Assembly (NCBI RefSeq): GCF_029626225.1 | Contig: NZ_JARUBP010000001.1 | Location: forward strand, 5,146,001-5,210,000 | Source: Asanoa sp. WMMD1127 | GTDB lineage: Bacteria > Actinomycetota > Actinomycetes > Mycobacteriales > Micromonosporaceae | Direction: 5' to 3' | DNA length: 64,000 bases | Shown: positions 55,625-64,000 of the stretch, piece by piece | Position numbering within the stretch: position 1 is the stretch's first letter | Layout: every line of letters starts with the position of its first letter | Made by a program: the position numbers and the translations under genes | Notes under the pieces: model-generated | Told to the model about the DNA's origin: nothing | Database searches by the model: none | What the model saw: only the letters and a program-made list of their open reading frames with translations

Positions 55625-58471
55625 CTAGAGCCGTTCGGTCAGGTGGATCCGAATGGCCTCGGCCGTCACTTCGCCCTCCTCGGTCGTGCTGGCGTCGATG
55701 CCCGCGAGAAGGTCCAGCGCGCGTTGCCAATGTCGGCGGGCCGGCGCCGATCGGCCGATGCCCAAGCTGGCTTTCGCCAAGGCGTCATGGGCGCGCGCCT
55801 GGTCGGCGTGGTGGCTCAGCTCGCCGGCGATGCGAAGGGCCGACTGGTGATACTCGACGGATCGCCCGGGCTGGCCCGTTGCCCGGTACAGCAGGCCGAG
55901 GCCGTGGGCGGACTCCATCTGCCAGTTGCGGTCGCCCAGGCTTTCGGCGGACGTGGCCGCCCGTCGGTAGTGCGTTTCCGCCGACCGGTGGTCGCCCAGG
56001 AGTCGGAACGCGTCACCGAGGCCGGAGACGGCGTTGAGCCCGGGCGAGCTCGCACCGATGCTCTGCCCGAGGCGGTCCGCCCGCGCGAAGGTGCTCAACG
56101 CGGTCCGGAACCGTCGTCGCAGCAGGAGCGTTCGGCCGAGACCGGTCAGAGCGTCCAGCTTGTCGAGTGGTCGCTGGGTCAGCTCGGCGAGCGCGAGCGC
56201 CGCGTGGTAGTGGCCGGTCGCCGACTCGAGTCGGGACAGCTTCCGCTCGACATGGCCCAATCTCGTCAGGGCGGCCAGCTCGCCGGCGCGATCGCCGATC
56301 TCGCGGGCCAACCGCAGGGCCCTGGTCAGGATGTCCACGGCATCCGTCGCACGGTCCTGGCGGCGGAACAAGGCGCCGAGCCCCAGCATCGCGGTCAGTT
56401 GGGCCGGCTGATCGCGCAGTTCCCGGGCTACGGCCAGCGCGCGACTGTGCAGCAGCTGCGCGTCCGCGTACCTGTTGCGTGTCTCCAGGTGTCGGGCCAG
56501 CAGGTCGGACAGCAGCAGCAGGTGGTCGGGCCGGCAGTTGTCGGCCGCGTAGTGACCGGTCGCCAACAGGTTGGACAGCTCGGCATCCAGCCAACGCCGC
56601 GCCACCTCGTTGTTCGGAAACTGGCTGTCGCGACCCTGTCGCCGGGACACGACGCTCGTCGCCGCCGCGGCGGTCAGCCCGTAGTGGTCGAGAAGCCGGT
56701 CGATGGACGCCGCTCGATCGGCCTGGGACGCGTGCCCGAGCGCGGCGGCGTGCCGGCGGACGAGCTCCCGGAAGCGGTAGCGACCGGAGTGCGGCTCGTC
56801 CATCAGGTGCGCGTCCAGCAGATCTTCGATGACGCGGGTGGTGGCGGTGCTCGACATACCCGTCAGGGCGGCCGCCGCCGCGGCGTCGAAATCCGCTCCG
56901 GGGTGCAGACCCAGCAGCCGGTACGCTGTCCGGCTGCGCTCGACGAGGTTCCGGTAGGAGCCGTCCAACGCCGTGGCGATGCCGCTCGTGGGTTCGACCT
57001 CGAGTGCGGCGACACGCCGCTCCTCGAGGTCCAGCCGAGCGGAAAGGTCAGCGGGCGTCCAGGCCGGGTGCGTTCGCAGCCGGGCGGCGGCGTCGAGCAG
57101 CACGAGCGGAAGCCCGCCGCACATCCGGACCAGGCGGATGAGGTCGCGGCTGGGACTGGCGGCCAGTCGTCGCCGGCCCACCGCCCGGCGCAGCAGGGCC
57201 AGCCCGTCGCCGGCCGGCAACACGGGCACGTCGATGCGGTGTGCGGAGCTCAAGGACCCCAGCCGGCGGCGGCTGGTGACGATGACGCGGCTCTCCGGGG
57301 TGCCGGGCAACAGGGGCACGACCTGGTCCTCGCCCGCCGCGTCGTCGAGTACCAGCAAGATTCGCCGGCCGGCGACGCAGGTGCGGAACAGGGCGGACTT
57401 CTCGGCCAGGTCCGGCGGAATCTCGCCGTGCTCGACGCCGAGCGCCCGCAACATCCCGTCGAGCGCTCGCGCCGGCTCGACAGCCTCCTGGCCTGCGCTG
57501 TGGCCGTGCAGGTCGACGAAGAGTTGGCCGTCCGGGAACCGGGAGCTGACCTGGTGCGCGACGTGCAACGCCAGTGCCGTCTTGCCCACGCCGGCCATGC
57601 CGTTGACGACCGTCACGGCCGGCCCGACGTCGCTGTCGATACCCGCGAGGTCCGCCGCCTCCGGGCGACGTCCGGTGAAGAACGCCGCCGCGGCCGGCAA
57701 CTGATGTGGGGTGTGGAACGGCTTCGGCGGCGGGGGGTTGCCGGGGATCGCGCCGGACAGCAGATCGGCGTAGATCGTCTTCAGCTCGGCGCCAGGATCG
57801 GTGCCCAGCTCCTCGGCCAGGTGGCTGCGCACCGCTTCGTAGGCGGCCAGCGCGTCCGCGGGCCGGCCGCTGCGGGCCAGGGCGACGAGCAGCCGTGCCC
57901 AGAGAGTCTCGTGCAGGGGGTGGAGCCGGGTCAGCTTCCTTAGATCGGCGACGAGTCCTTCGTGACGGCCCTCAGCGAGATCCAGATCCGCCTTCCTGAC
58001 GACGGCCGCCAGGTAGCGCTCCACCAGCGCGGGCGCCTCGACCGCACTGAGCCAGCTGGAGCCGAGGTCTTCGAACGGTGCGCCCCGCCAAAGTCCGAGC
58101 GCCTCGGTCAGGAGCGCACGCCTGCGCTCCGCATGGTCCGCACTGTCTGCCGCGTCCACCAACTGGCCGAAGCGCAGGGCGTCCACCGCGGACGGCGTGA
58201 TCCGCAGGCGGTAGCCACTCGGCTCGGTGTCGATGCGGTCGCCGCCCAACGCGTTACGCAGCCGTGTCACGTACGTCTGGATGCTCCGTCGCGGGTTCTC
58301 CGGTTGCTCGTCTGCCCAGAGGGCCGTCGCGAGGGTTTCCAACGTCACCGGCCGGGCGGGGGACAACGCCAGCAGCGTGAGCAGCACGCGGAGCCGGCCG
58401 GCCGTGAGGTCCAGGTCCCGACCGTCCAGGGAGACACGTAGCGGGCCGAGGAGATCGATCGCCAGTGGCAC
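55625..58471 (-). CDS. Large AfsR-type SARP regulator 3 (BTAD, NB-ARC, TPR)
   Basis: 948 aa. The DNA-binding domain opens at once (MPLAIDLLGPLRVSLDG) and reaches the activator domain HPLHETLWARLLVALARSGR. The P-loop is GMAGVGKTALALH near 290, and TPR repeats fill the last 330 residues (LGALFRRQDRATDAVDILTR, LGRTLLLRRRFRTALSTF). GTG at 58471 is the first start. It differs from SARP1 and SARP2 in the linker and NTPase text, so the three are paralogues of some age, not recent copies. Confidence 0.92.
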   Translation of the reverse strand: MPLAIDLLGPLRVSLDGRDLDLTAGRLRVLLTLLALSPARPVTLETLATALWADEQPENPRRSIQTYVTRLRNALGGDRIDTEPSGYRLRITPSAVDALRFGQLVDAADSADHAERRRALLTEALGLWRGAPFEDLGSSWLSAVEAPALVERYLAAVVRKADLDLAEGRHEGLVADLRKLTRLHPLHETLWARLLVALARSGRPADALAAYEAVRSHLAEELGTDPGAELKTIYADLLSGAIPGNPPPPKPFHTPHQLPAAAAFFTGRRPEAADLAGIDSDVGPAVTVVNGMAGVGKTALALHVAHQVSSRFPDGQLFVDLHGHSAGQEAVEPARALDGMLRALGVEHGEIPPDLAEKSALFRTCVAGRRILLVLDDAAGEDQVVPLLPGTPESRVIVTSRRRLGSLSSAHRIDVPVLPAGDGLALLRRAVGRRRLAASPSRDLIRLVRMCGGLPLVLLDAAARLRTHPAWTPADLSARLDLEERRVAALEVEPTSGIATALDGSYRNLVERSRTAYRLLGLHPGADFDAAAAAALTGMSSTATTRVIEDLLDAHLMDEPHSGRYRFRELVRRHAAALGHASQADRAASIDRLLDHYGLTAAAATSVVSRRQGRDSQFPNNEVARRWLDAELSNLLATGHYAADNCRPDHLLLLSDLLARHLETRNRYADAQLLHSRALAVARELRDQPAQLTAMLGLGALFRRQDRATDAVDILTRALRLAREIGDRAGELAALTRLGHVERKLSRLESATGHYHAALALAELTQRPLDKLDALTGLGRTLLLRRRFRTALSTFARADRLGQSIGASSPGLNAVSGLGDAFRLLGDHRSAETHYRRAATSAESLGDRNWQMESAHGLGLLYRATGQPGRSVEYHQSALRIAGELSHHADQARAHDALAKASLGIGRSAPARRHWQRALDLLAGIDASTTEEGEVTAEAIRIHLTERL

Positions 58472-58672
58472 ACAGCAAGCCTAGGACCAGTTTGGTCCAG
58501 ATACCTCGCCGACCAGGCTGACCTCGTTCGTCGGGCGCCGGGACGACGCTTACGGCCGACGACGAAGACGTCGTCCTGCGGGTCGCCAATGACGGCGCCT
58601 CGTCACCCCGTCCCACGGCGCCGACCGAGGGCTATCGCTCGGGACGACCGGTCGCCACCGCGGGCTAGACGG

Positions 58673-58699
58673 CTTCACGACGGCTTCACGACGGCTTCA
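58673..58699 (-). promoter_or_regulatory. Triple 11-bp TGAAG repeat upstream of SARP3
   Basis: Three near-identical 11-bp units GACGGCTTCAC on the plus strand at 58668, 58679 and 58690 (the last ends AT). TGAAG on the minus strand is therefore at 58699, 58688 and 58677. This is the longest and cleanest array. It is 201 nt upstream of the SARP3 start and 98 nt upstream of the divergent membrane gene at 58798. The rest of the 326-bp gap has a TATATT at 58748-58753 and nothing else I can name. Confidence 0.68.
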
Positions 58700-58797
58700 T
58701 CGGGAAGATCGGGCTGTCAGGCCGGCGGAAGGCGCCGATCTCGTACGTATATTCGGCAATGCGGTCTTGACTGATCGATGTGAGACAGGAGAGCGAC

Positions 58798-59457
58798 GTG
58801 CCCGAACCCGTGCCGGCCGACCCTGCGGCGCAACCGGTCTCCGCCGCCGTGCGCACGCAGATCCTGGCAACCGAGCATTGGAGCCTGCTGGCCACCCGGA
58901 ACCTGGCGTGGAGCGAAAGCTTCAACCGCGCCAGCTGGTTCGTTACGGTCCTGTCGGCCGCCGTCGTCTCGCTGGCTCTGGTGGCTGACAGCAGTGAGTT
59001 CGGCGCCGGCTTCCGCGTTTTCGCTCTCCTGCTCATCTCCCTGCTGATCATGATCGGCGTCGCGACCGTCGTCCGCCTGGTGTCGCTCAACAGCGAGGAC
59101 GTCGAGCTGGTCGTCGGCATGAACCGGTTGCGACGCGGCTACCTCGATCTCGCTCCGGAGCTCGAGCAGTACTTCGTCACGAGCCCGCACGAGGACTTCG
59201 CCGGGATCATGCAGACGTACGGGGGCGCCCGATCCCGCCTTCCGACCGCCCAGTTCGTGACCAGCATCCCGTTGCTGCTCAGCGTCATCGTCGCTGCCCT
59301 CGTCGGCGCGTTGGCCGGCCTCGTCGCCGACTCCCTCGGTGCCGCGACCGCACTGGCCGTCGCCATCGGCGTCGTGGCCGCCCTCGCCGCTCTGGCCACC
59401 TTGACGCTGATCGTGGTCAGGCAGGCCCGCCGCACCTGGTTCCGCTCGGCAGGGTGA
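58798..59457 (+). CDS. Membrane protein with cytoplasmic N-terminus
   Basis: 219 aa. The GTG at 58798 follows AGGAG and is preferred over 58780. A polar N-terminus is followed by a helix pair near residues 48-95 (FVTVLSAAVVSLALV, VFALLLISLLIMIGVAT), a charged middle (ELEQYFVTSPHEDF) and a second pair near 160-210. The overall layout loosely resembles small SLATT-like membrane proteins, but I cannot prove it. It is divergent from SARP3 and shares the triple repeat region. Confidence 0.72.
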   Translation: MPEPVPADPAAQPVSAAVRTQILATEHWSLLATRNLAWSESFNRASWFVTVLSAAVVSLALVADSSEFGAGFRVFALLLISLLIMIGVATVVRLVSLNSEDVELVVGMNRLRRGYLDLAPELEQYFVTSPHEDFAGIMQTYGGARSRLPTAQFVTSIPLLLSVIVAALVGALAGLVADSLGAATALAVAIGVVAALAALATLTLIVVRQARRTWFRSAG

Positions 59458-59552
59458 CGCCGTCACGGCCGTCTCGGCGCTGAAGGACGAACACACCGGC
59501 AACCGCCCCGGCGGGGCTCAGGACATACCCGGATCACCTGGAGGTCGAAAGA

Positions 59553-60329
59553 ATGGACAAGACCGCGTACCTGGATGCCGTCGTCGAACAGACACGCACG
59601 TTCGCGGACTGGGTGCAGGACAAGGACGCGTCCGCTCCCGTGCCGACGTGTCCGAAATGGACGCTCGGTGACCTGGTCGACCATGTCGGCGCCACCCAAC
59701 GGATGGTGGCGATGCTCGTCGGTGAGCGGTTGGACGACCCGAGCAGCGCGTACGCCAGATACGTCCCGGGGCCGACGGACTCCGCGCAGTGGCGTGCGTG
59801 GTTGACCGAAGGCGCGGGCGAGGCGAGGCGGGCGTTCGCGTCGGTCGCCGATGACACAGCGGTCTGGGACCCGTCCGGCGGGGACGCCGGCGTGCCGTTC
59901 TGGTCTCGACGGCTGCTCGGGGAGGCGTGCGTGCACCGCGCCGACGCGGCCGCCGCGCTCGGCACGCACTACGAGCTGGCGCCGGAGATCGCCGTCGAGG
60001 CCATCGAGGACTGGTTGGACACCATGACGTCCCGTGGGTACTGGGAGAACCGGCCCGACTTCGCCGATGCGATGCGCGGCGACGGCCAGACCCTCCATTT
60101 CCACGCGACCGACGCGCCGGGGGAGTGGCTGGCCCGCCGGGAACAGGACGAGGTCGTCCTGGAACGCACGCACGCCGAGGCGGACGTCACCGTCAGCGGC
60201 CCAGCCACAGACCTCCTGCTCGCGATCTGCCGGCGACGTCCGCTCACTCGATCATCCACACTGGACGTTGAGGGCGACCACGCGTTGCTCGAACATTGGA
60301 TCGAGCACATGGACTGGGTCACGGACTGA
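59553..60329 (+). CDS. Maleylpyruvate isomerase family (mycothiol-dependent DinB-like) protein
   Basis: 258 aa. The N-terminal metal-binding domain includes TCPKWTLGDLVDHVGATQRM and the helix GEACVHRADAAAALG with the second and third metal ligands. The C-terminal SCP-2-like part includes ADVTVSGPATDLLLAI and the ending EGDHALLEHWIEHMDWV. Such proteins use mycothiol or act in detoxification, and mycothiol is restricted to actinobacteria. ATG 59553 after GGAGGTCGAAAG. Confidence 0.85.
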   Translation: MDKTAYLDAVVEQTRTFADWVQDKDASAPVPTCPKWTLGDLVDHVGATQRMVAMLVGERLDDPSSAYARYVPGPTDSAQWRAWLTEGAGEARRAFASVADDTAVWDPSGGDAGVPFWSRRLLGEACVHRADAAAALGTHYELAPEIAVEAIEDWLDTMTSRGYWENRPDFADAMRGDGQTLHFHATDAPGEWLARREQDEVVLERTHAEADVTVSGPATDLLLAICRRRPLTRSSTLDVEGDHALLEHWIEHMDWVTD

Positions 60330-60443
60330 GTCACGGCGCGCGGACCACGGTGTGTAGGGCGGTCCGTGGCCGCCGATGTGGCCGACAAACGGGGCGGGGC
60401 ACCGAGATCAGGTGCCACCGCCCCAGGACGCCATGTGCCGCGG

Positions 60444-60617
60444 TCAGCTCTTGAAGGCGTCCTTTATTTTCTCGCCGGCCTGCTTGACGTTGGACTTCGC
60501 CTGGTCGAGACGACCTTCGGCCTCGAGGTCCTCGTCGCCCGTGGCTTTGCCGACGCCCTTCTTGACCTTGCCGGCAACTTCTTCCGCTTTGTTGTTGATC
60601 TTGTCGTCGAGACCCAT
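60444..60617 (-). CDS. CsbD family stress protein
   Basis: 57 aa, lysine and glutamate rich, with repeated helices: MGLDDKINNKAEEVAGKVKK, GDEDLEAEGRLDQAKSN and GEKIKDAFKS. CsbD proteins are induced by general stress and have no known enzymatic role. ATG 60617 after GAAGGG. The longer frame to 60770 is not family-like. Confidence 0.93.
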   Translation of the reverse strand: MGLDDKINNKAEEVAGKVKKGVGKATGDEDLEAEGRLDQAKSNVKQAGEKIKDAFKS

Positions 60618-60669
60618 GTCGAGTTCCCTTCGGGTTGCTGGCACCAGAACGGCCACGCTGGAAGCAGAT

Positions 60670-60930
60670 CTACGGTTCGGTCGACGTTTCGGAATTGGCC
60701 GCGAGGTAGCCGCGGATCCGGCGCAGTAAGCGATTCGCTTCCATGGCGTGGGCCGTGCCGGTGCGATCACCAGCGCGGTAGATGGTTTCGGCCAGGGCCA
60801 CCGCCTCCCTTCGTAGCCTTGCCGGCGCCGAATGTTCGGCTGCGGCGGGCAATTGGCGGACGGCGTCGTCGAGCTGCCCGAGCGTCAGAGTCAGCGGGCG
60901 GCTGGGCGGCAGTGGAGCGATGGGTTGCAT
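60670..60930 (-). CDS. Small helical hypothetical protein
   Basis: 86 aa, mostly helical (LGQLDDAVRQLPAAAEHSA, ARLRREAVALAETIYRAG, MEANRLLRRIRGYLAA). ATG 60930 follows GAAGGTGGCG. It lies 52 nt upstream of CsbD on the same strand, so they may be cotranscribed stress genes. Family not recognised. Confidence 0.6.
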   Translation of the reverse strand: MQPIAPLPPSRPLTLTLGQLDDAVRQLPAAAEHSAPARLRREAVALAETIYRAGDRTGTAHAMEANRLLRRIRGYLAANSETSTEP

Positions 60931-61238
60931 CTCTCGCCACCTTCTCGTGTCAGTTTCGACCTAACCCTGTCCACGTCGTACTCCATCAGTATGCGGGATA
61001 TACCTCCCAAATGGACCGGAACGCCCGATCTGCCCGCAGCCGCACCGGTTCGAGCCGTCGCTTGCACGACGTGAGATGGGAGGGAGACTCATGATGTCAG
61101 TCAACGATCATGCAGACGCCGCCCGCGACGCGATACCGTCCAAAGGGGAGGTCAGACGTTATCCGACATGTGCGACCTGTCTGGATGACTCTGCGTGTCG
61201 TTCGCTGTGCTGGTGGGTTGGTCTTGGAGACTCAGCGG
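60931..61238. other. Intergenic region before the multicopper oxidase
   Basis: 308 bp divergent space between the 86-aa gene and the multicopper oxidase. It should hold both promoters. Open frames starting at 61076 and 61110 lack family text until the Tat signal begins at 61239. I see no repeat or hairpin worth naming. Confidence 0.5.
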
Positions 61239-62708
61239 GTGGAACGGTCAACGGTCAGCAGACGCGACGCCATCCTCAACGTGACAGCGGGCCTGGCCGG
61301 CCTCGTCGCCGGCGGTGCCTCTGCCGCGCGGGCCACCGCCGCGGAGGCGGCCACCGCCCCGGCGCACCCGCCGCACAGCGGACCGCGGCGCCCGTCGGGG
61401 CGGGCCGTCGAACCGTTCAGCGTCCGCATGCCCGTCCCGCAGGTGCTGCGACCGCAGTCCGTTCGCGGTGACACCGATTTCTACCTCATGACCTCCCGGA
61501 AGGCGCGGATCGAGATCCTGCCGGGTACGCGCACCGAGATGCTGACGTACGCCGGGATGTTCCCCGGGCCGACGTTTCGCGTGCGCGCCGGACGCAAGGC
61601 GGTCGTCAGGCACACCAACGACCTCGACATGGCAACCTCGGTGCACGTGCACGGGGGCTGCACTCCGGCGAGCAGCGACGGGTTCCCCACCGACACGCTG
61701 GAGTCGGGCAGCAGCCGCAACTACACCTATCCGAACCAGCAGCGCGCCGCAACGCTCTGGTACCACGACCACGCCCACCACATGGAGGCCGAGCACGTCT
61801 TCCGCGGGCTCGCCGGCGTGTATCTGATCGAGGATCCGGACGAGGCCGAACTGCGTCTGCCCAGCGGCGACCACGACGTCCCGATCATGCTCCGCGACGC
61901 CCGGTTCGACGAGAAGGCCCGCCTGGTCTTCGAACCGCATGACTTCCAGAACCGCACGATGATCCTCGCCAACGGGCGGCCATCGCCGTACTTCCCGGTC
62001 GCGGCACGGCGCTATCGCCTGCGGTTCGTCAACGCCGCCAACCTGCGTACGTTCACGCTGCGGTTGGGTAGGGACACCGAGGTCGCGCAGATCGCCAGCG
62101 ACGGCGGTCTGCTGCGGGCGCCGGCGGCCGTGCGGTCATGGCGGATGACGCCGGGGGAGCGGGTCGAGGTCGTCGTCGACTTCGGCCGGTTCCCGGTCGG
62201 CAGCCAGGTCTTCCTCACCGACGCTGAGGTCGGACCGGTGTTGCGATTCGACGTCACGCGCGCGAGCGCTGACACGAGCCGCGTCCCGGACCGCCTCAGC
62301 ACGATCCCGGCGCTGCCGGCGGCCACGGGCAAGCGGCGCATCGTGCTCAGCTTCGACCGGTCCTCGGGCCGTTTCCTCATCAACGGCCGTCAGTTCGACG
62401 CCAACCGGGTCGACGCGCAGATCAAGCTCGGGACGACCGAGGTGTGGACGGTGACGAACGACAGGTCCGGTTTCGCGGTCCCGCACAACTTCCACGCCCA
62501 CCTCGTGCAGTTCCGGATCCTCGACCGCAACGGCCGCCCGCCGGCAGCGGGCGAAGCCGGCGTCAAGGACACGGTCGCCGTCGCTCCAGGCGAGACGGTC
62601 CGACTGCAGGCGACGTTCGGGCCGCACACGGGGAACTACGTGTACCACTGCCACATGATCGACCACTCGTCCACCGGCATGATGGCGCAGATGAAGATCG
62701 TCGCTTGA
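61239..62708 (+). CDS. Tat-exported multicopper oxidase
   Basis: 489 aa. GTG 61239 follows TTGGAGA. The Tat signal is STVSRRDAILNVTAGLAGLV. The copper ligands are in four blocks: SVHVHGG near residue 136, LWYHDHAHH near 174, VPHNFHAHLVQF near 417 and YHCHMIDHSSTGMM near 469. The type 1 axial ligand is the methionine after the last block. This is a CotA/bilirubin-oxidase-like three-domain enzyme that oxidises phenols, metals or bilirubin-like compounds with O2. A longer start at 61110 would put the signal 43 residues inside, so I reject it. Confidence 0.93.
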   Translation: MERSTVSRRDAILNVTAGLAGLVAGGASAARATAAEAATAPAHPPHSGPRRPSGRAVEPFSVRMPVPQVLRPQSVRGDTDFYLMTSRKARIEILPGTRTEMLTYAGMFPGPTFRVRAGRKAVVRHTNDLDMATSVHVHGGCTPASSDGFPTDTLESGSSRNYTYPNQQRAATLWYHDHAHHMEAEHVFRGLAGVYLIEDPDEAELRLPSGDHDVPIMLRDARFDEKARLVFEPHDFQNRTMILANGRPSPYFPVAARRYRLRFVNAANLRTFTLRLGRDTEVAQIASDGGLLRAPAAVRSWRMTPGERVEVVVDFGRFPVGSQVFLTDAEVGPVLRFDVTRASADTSRVPDRLSTIPALPAATGKRRIVLSFDRSSGRFLINGRQFDANRVDAQIKLGTTEVWTVTNDRSGFAVPHNFHAHLVQFRILDRNGRPPAAGEAGVKDTVAVAPGETVRLQATFGPHTGNYVYHCHMIDHSSTGMMAQMKIVA

Positions 62709-62725
62709 AGCGTGGCTCTCGCACC

Positions 62726-63256
62726 GTGCGTTCACGGGTGGTGTCCCGCAGCGCCGACGTCGTTCTCGTAACGGTGCGCGAACTGCGTCTCCTGCTCGGG
62801 CTCCTGCTGATCCTGTTCTTGACGGCAGAGACGTGGCGCTTCGTCGGCCAGCTCACCACGTTGCGCCTGCTCGTTTTCATAGCGCTGACGTTCGCCGCGG
62901 CATTTCTGGTCGTGGGAGTGGGACTGCGGCGGGTACTGCGAAGATCGATCGCCAGGCGGGCCGCCGTGCGCGTCGGGCTCGAGATCCTTGCGTTCGCCAC
63001 GGCCATCTTCGTCACGTTCGCCACGGCCGGGGTGGCATCCGTCGATGCCGAACTGGTCACCGAGTGGTCGGGCAGCCAGGGCGGGGTGCTGGTGTCGCTG
63101 GGAATCGGACGGCCGCCGCTGGTGATCACGCGACAGCTCCTCCAGGTCGCGGCATTCCTGGCCGCTCTGGGCGCCCTCGTCTTCGCCATCGAGGTCATCG
63201 CGGACGAGGACACCCGCCACACCCTCACCCATGACCTGGCCGGGCCACCGGATTGA
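62726..63256 (+). CDS. Four-helix membrane protein downstream of the oxidase
   Basis: 176 aa from GTG 62726, or 183 from a TTG at 62705 that overlaps the oxidase stop (TTGA). Hydrophobic spans: LLLGLLLILFLTA, LLVFIALTFAAAFLVVGVG, LEILAFATAIFVTFATAGV and LLQVAAFLAALGALVFAIEV. The basic loop VLRRSIARRAAVRV is cytoplasmic. It is probably cotranscribed with the oxidase. Family unknown. The 5' limit is uncertain. Confidence 0.68.
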   Translation: MRSRVVSRSADVVLVTVRELRLLLGLLLILFLTAETWRFVGQLTTLRLLVFIALTFAAAFLVVGVGLRRVLRRSIARRAAVRVGLEILAFATAIFVTFATAGVASVDAELVTEWSGSQGGVLVSLGIGRPPLVITRQLLQVAAFLAALGALVFAIEVIADEDTRHTLTHDLAGPPD

Positions 63257-63278
63257 TGTCACCTGCGTCCGGCACCGG

Positions 63279-64000
63279 TCAGGTATTTGCCTTGACCGTG
63301 CCGTCCTCGCTCACGTCGGCCGCCGTCTCGTCCGCGACGTGCCGGCCCTGCGGGCGGCGCGTGGCGAACCTGAGCCCGAACCCCACCAGGACAAGACCGA
63401 TCACGACGAGGGCGAGCGGCCCCCACAGCTTGACGATCTGCAGCAGCTGCCGGTTGGACGAGGCGGTGTCGGCGCTGCGGGCGACCGTGTCGTCGGTGTA
63501 GGTGAACAGCGCGTCGAGGATCGTCACGGACTGGCCGTTGTTGCCGACCAGGCTCTTCTCCTGGTCTTCCTGGACCTTGATGTATTGGCCGGTGGTCGGC
63601 TCCACCCACACGGTGCGGGTGTTGTTGTAGACGATGTTGCCGGAGGTCGCGCCGGGCAACAGCGCGGCGAGCAGCGCCTGCATCCGGTCGGCCGGCACCT
63701 CCTGGCGACCCTCCCGGATCTCCTGCGTGAACTGGTAGGTCTCCAGGCCGTTGATCTCCTCGGTCTTGACGAAGTTCGCCGGCTGGGTGGCGAGCACGTC
63801 GCGGTCGAAGATCGGGTAGGCCTTCTGCTCGGTGCCGAAGGGGAACTTGTACATGTGGCCCGAGTAGTCGACGCTCTGCCGGTTGCTGCCGGTGTCGAGC
63901 CATTGGCCGTTCCAGGGCACCGCCGCGGCCGTCTTGCGATCCAGCGCCAACTTCGTGCTGTACGCGCTGATCAGCGCGTTGTTGTCGATGCGCACGACCT
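63279..64000 (-). CDS. DUF3068 (PorA-like) membrane protein, partial at right edge
   Basis: The C-terminal 240 residues are visible. The text RIDNNALISAYSTKLALD followed by NGLETYQFTQEI and TRTVWVEPTTGQYIKVQ is typical of DUF3068 proteins of actinobacteria, annotated as PorA family. A membrane helix near the end (LLQIVKLWGPLALVVIGLVL) is followed by a basic tail. The N-terminal helix and about 100 residues lie beyond the edge. The frame is open to base 64000. The ATG at 63995 is internal. Confidence 0.87.
   Translation of the reverse strand, partial: VVRIDNNALISAYSTKLALDRKTAAAVPWNGQWLDTGSNRQSVDYSGHMYKFPFGTEQKAYPIFDRDVLATQPANFVKTEEINGLETYQFTQEIREGRQEVPADRMQALLAALLPGATSGNIVYNNTRTVWVEPTTGQYIKVQEDQEKSLVGNNGQSVTILDALFTYTDDTVARSADTASSNRQLLQIVKLWGPLALVVIGLVLVGFGLRFATRRPQGRHVADETAADVSEDGTVKANT

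Noticed and set aside
59481-59485. Single TGAAG before the 59553 gene
   Set aside because: No second copy at 11 bp and the distance to the start is 67 nt.

Overview
The window is a single high-GC stretch with GTG and TTG starts, strong GGAGG ribosome sites and tightly overlapping operons. A type VII (ESX) secretion locus, three AfsR-type SARP regulators, a mycothiol-type maleylpyruvate-isomerase-family protein and a DUF3068 protein point to a filamentous actinomycete. Micromonosporaceae is my best guess, but that is inference. I see no rRNA or tRNA gene and no CRISPR array.

Layout. 1-7.3 kb: ESX core, with eccC leaving the left edge and, divergently, eccD, eccB and two small helical genes. 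7.5-8.7 kb: a decayed large serine recombinase. 8.8-20.1 kb: a ten-kilobase carbohydrate operon on the minus strand (solute-binding lipoprotein, two permeases, ATPase, PHP hydrolase, sugar isomerase-like protein, Gfo/Idh oxidoreductase, GH38 alpha-mannosidase). A GntR regulator gene stands behind it, and an identical palindrome lies in front of both the regulator and the operon. 20.2-22.2 kb: a three-gene cassette (181-aa helical protein, 41-aa peptide, flavoprotein) that I cannot assign to any known pathway. 22.5-31.7 kb: membrane protein, metallophosphoesterase, DesK/DesR-like two-component pair, FAD monooxygenase, DsbA-VKOR disulfide pair, kinase-like protein and a GlxA-type regulator. 31.8-39.5 kb: one overlapping operon joining a DJ-1 protein, a BtuFCD/FecBCD-like importer, a copper P-type ATPase and a CopD/CtaG fusion.

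39.5-42.3 kb is a patch of broken genes: an MFS remnant fused to a PPOX gene, an HxlR regulator with an internal deletion, and zwf frameshifted by an extra 7-bp repeat unit. pgi follows and looks intact. 44-58.7 kb holds small secreted proteins (two are paralogues), a membrane protein, an MFS transporter, a nucleoside hydrolase and three large SARP regulators. 58.8-64 kb: membrane proteins, CsbD, a Tat-exported multicopper oxidase and a DUF3068 protein leaving the right edge.

The most striking signal is a set of direct repeats of TGAAG (CTTCA on the other strand) spaced exactly 11 bp, found in six intergenic regions between 44.0 and 58.7 kb. In five of them the repeat has a gene downstream on the strand where it reads TGAAG. 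In three of those five, the gap between the last repeat and the start codon is exactly 57 nt. Eleven-bp direct repeats are the known form of SARP operators, so this looks like a compact local SARP regulon whose targets are secreted and membrane proteins rather than a biosynthetic cluster.
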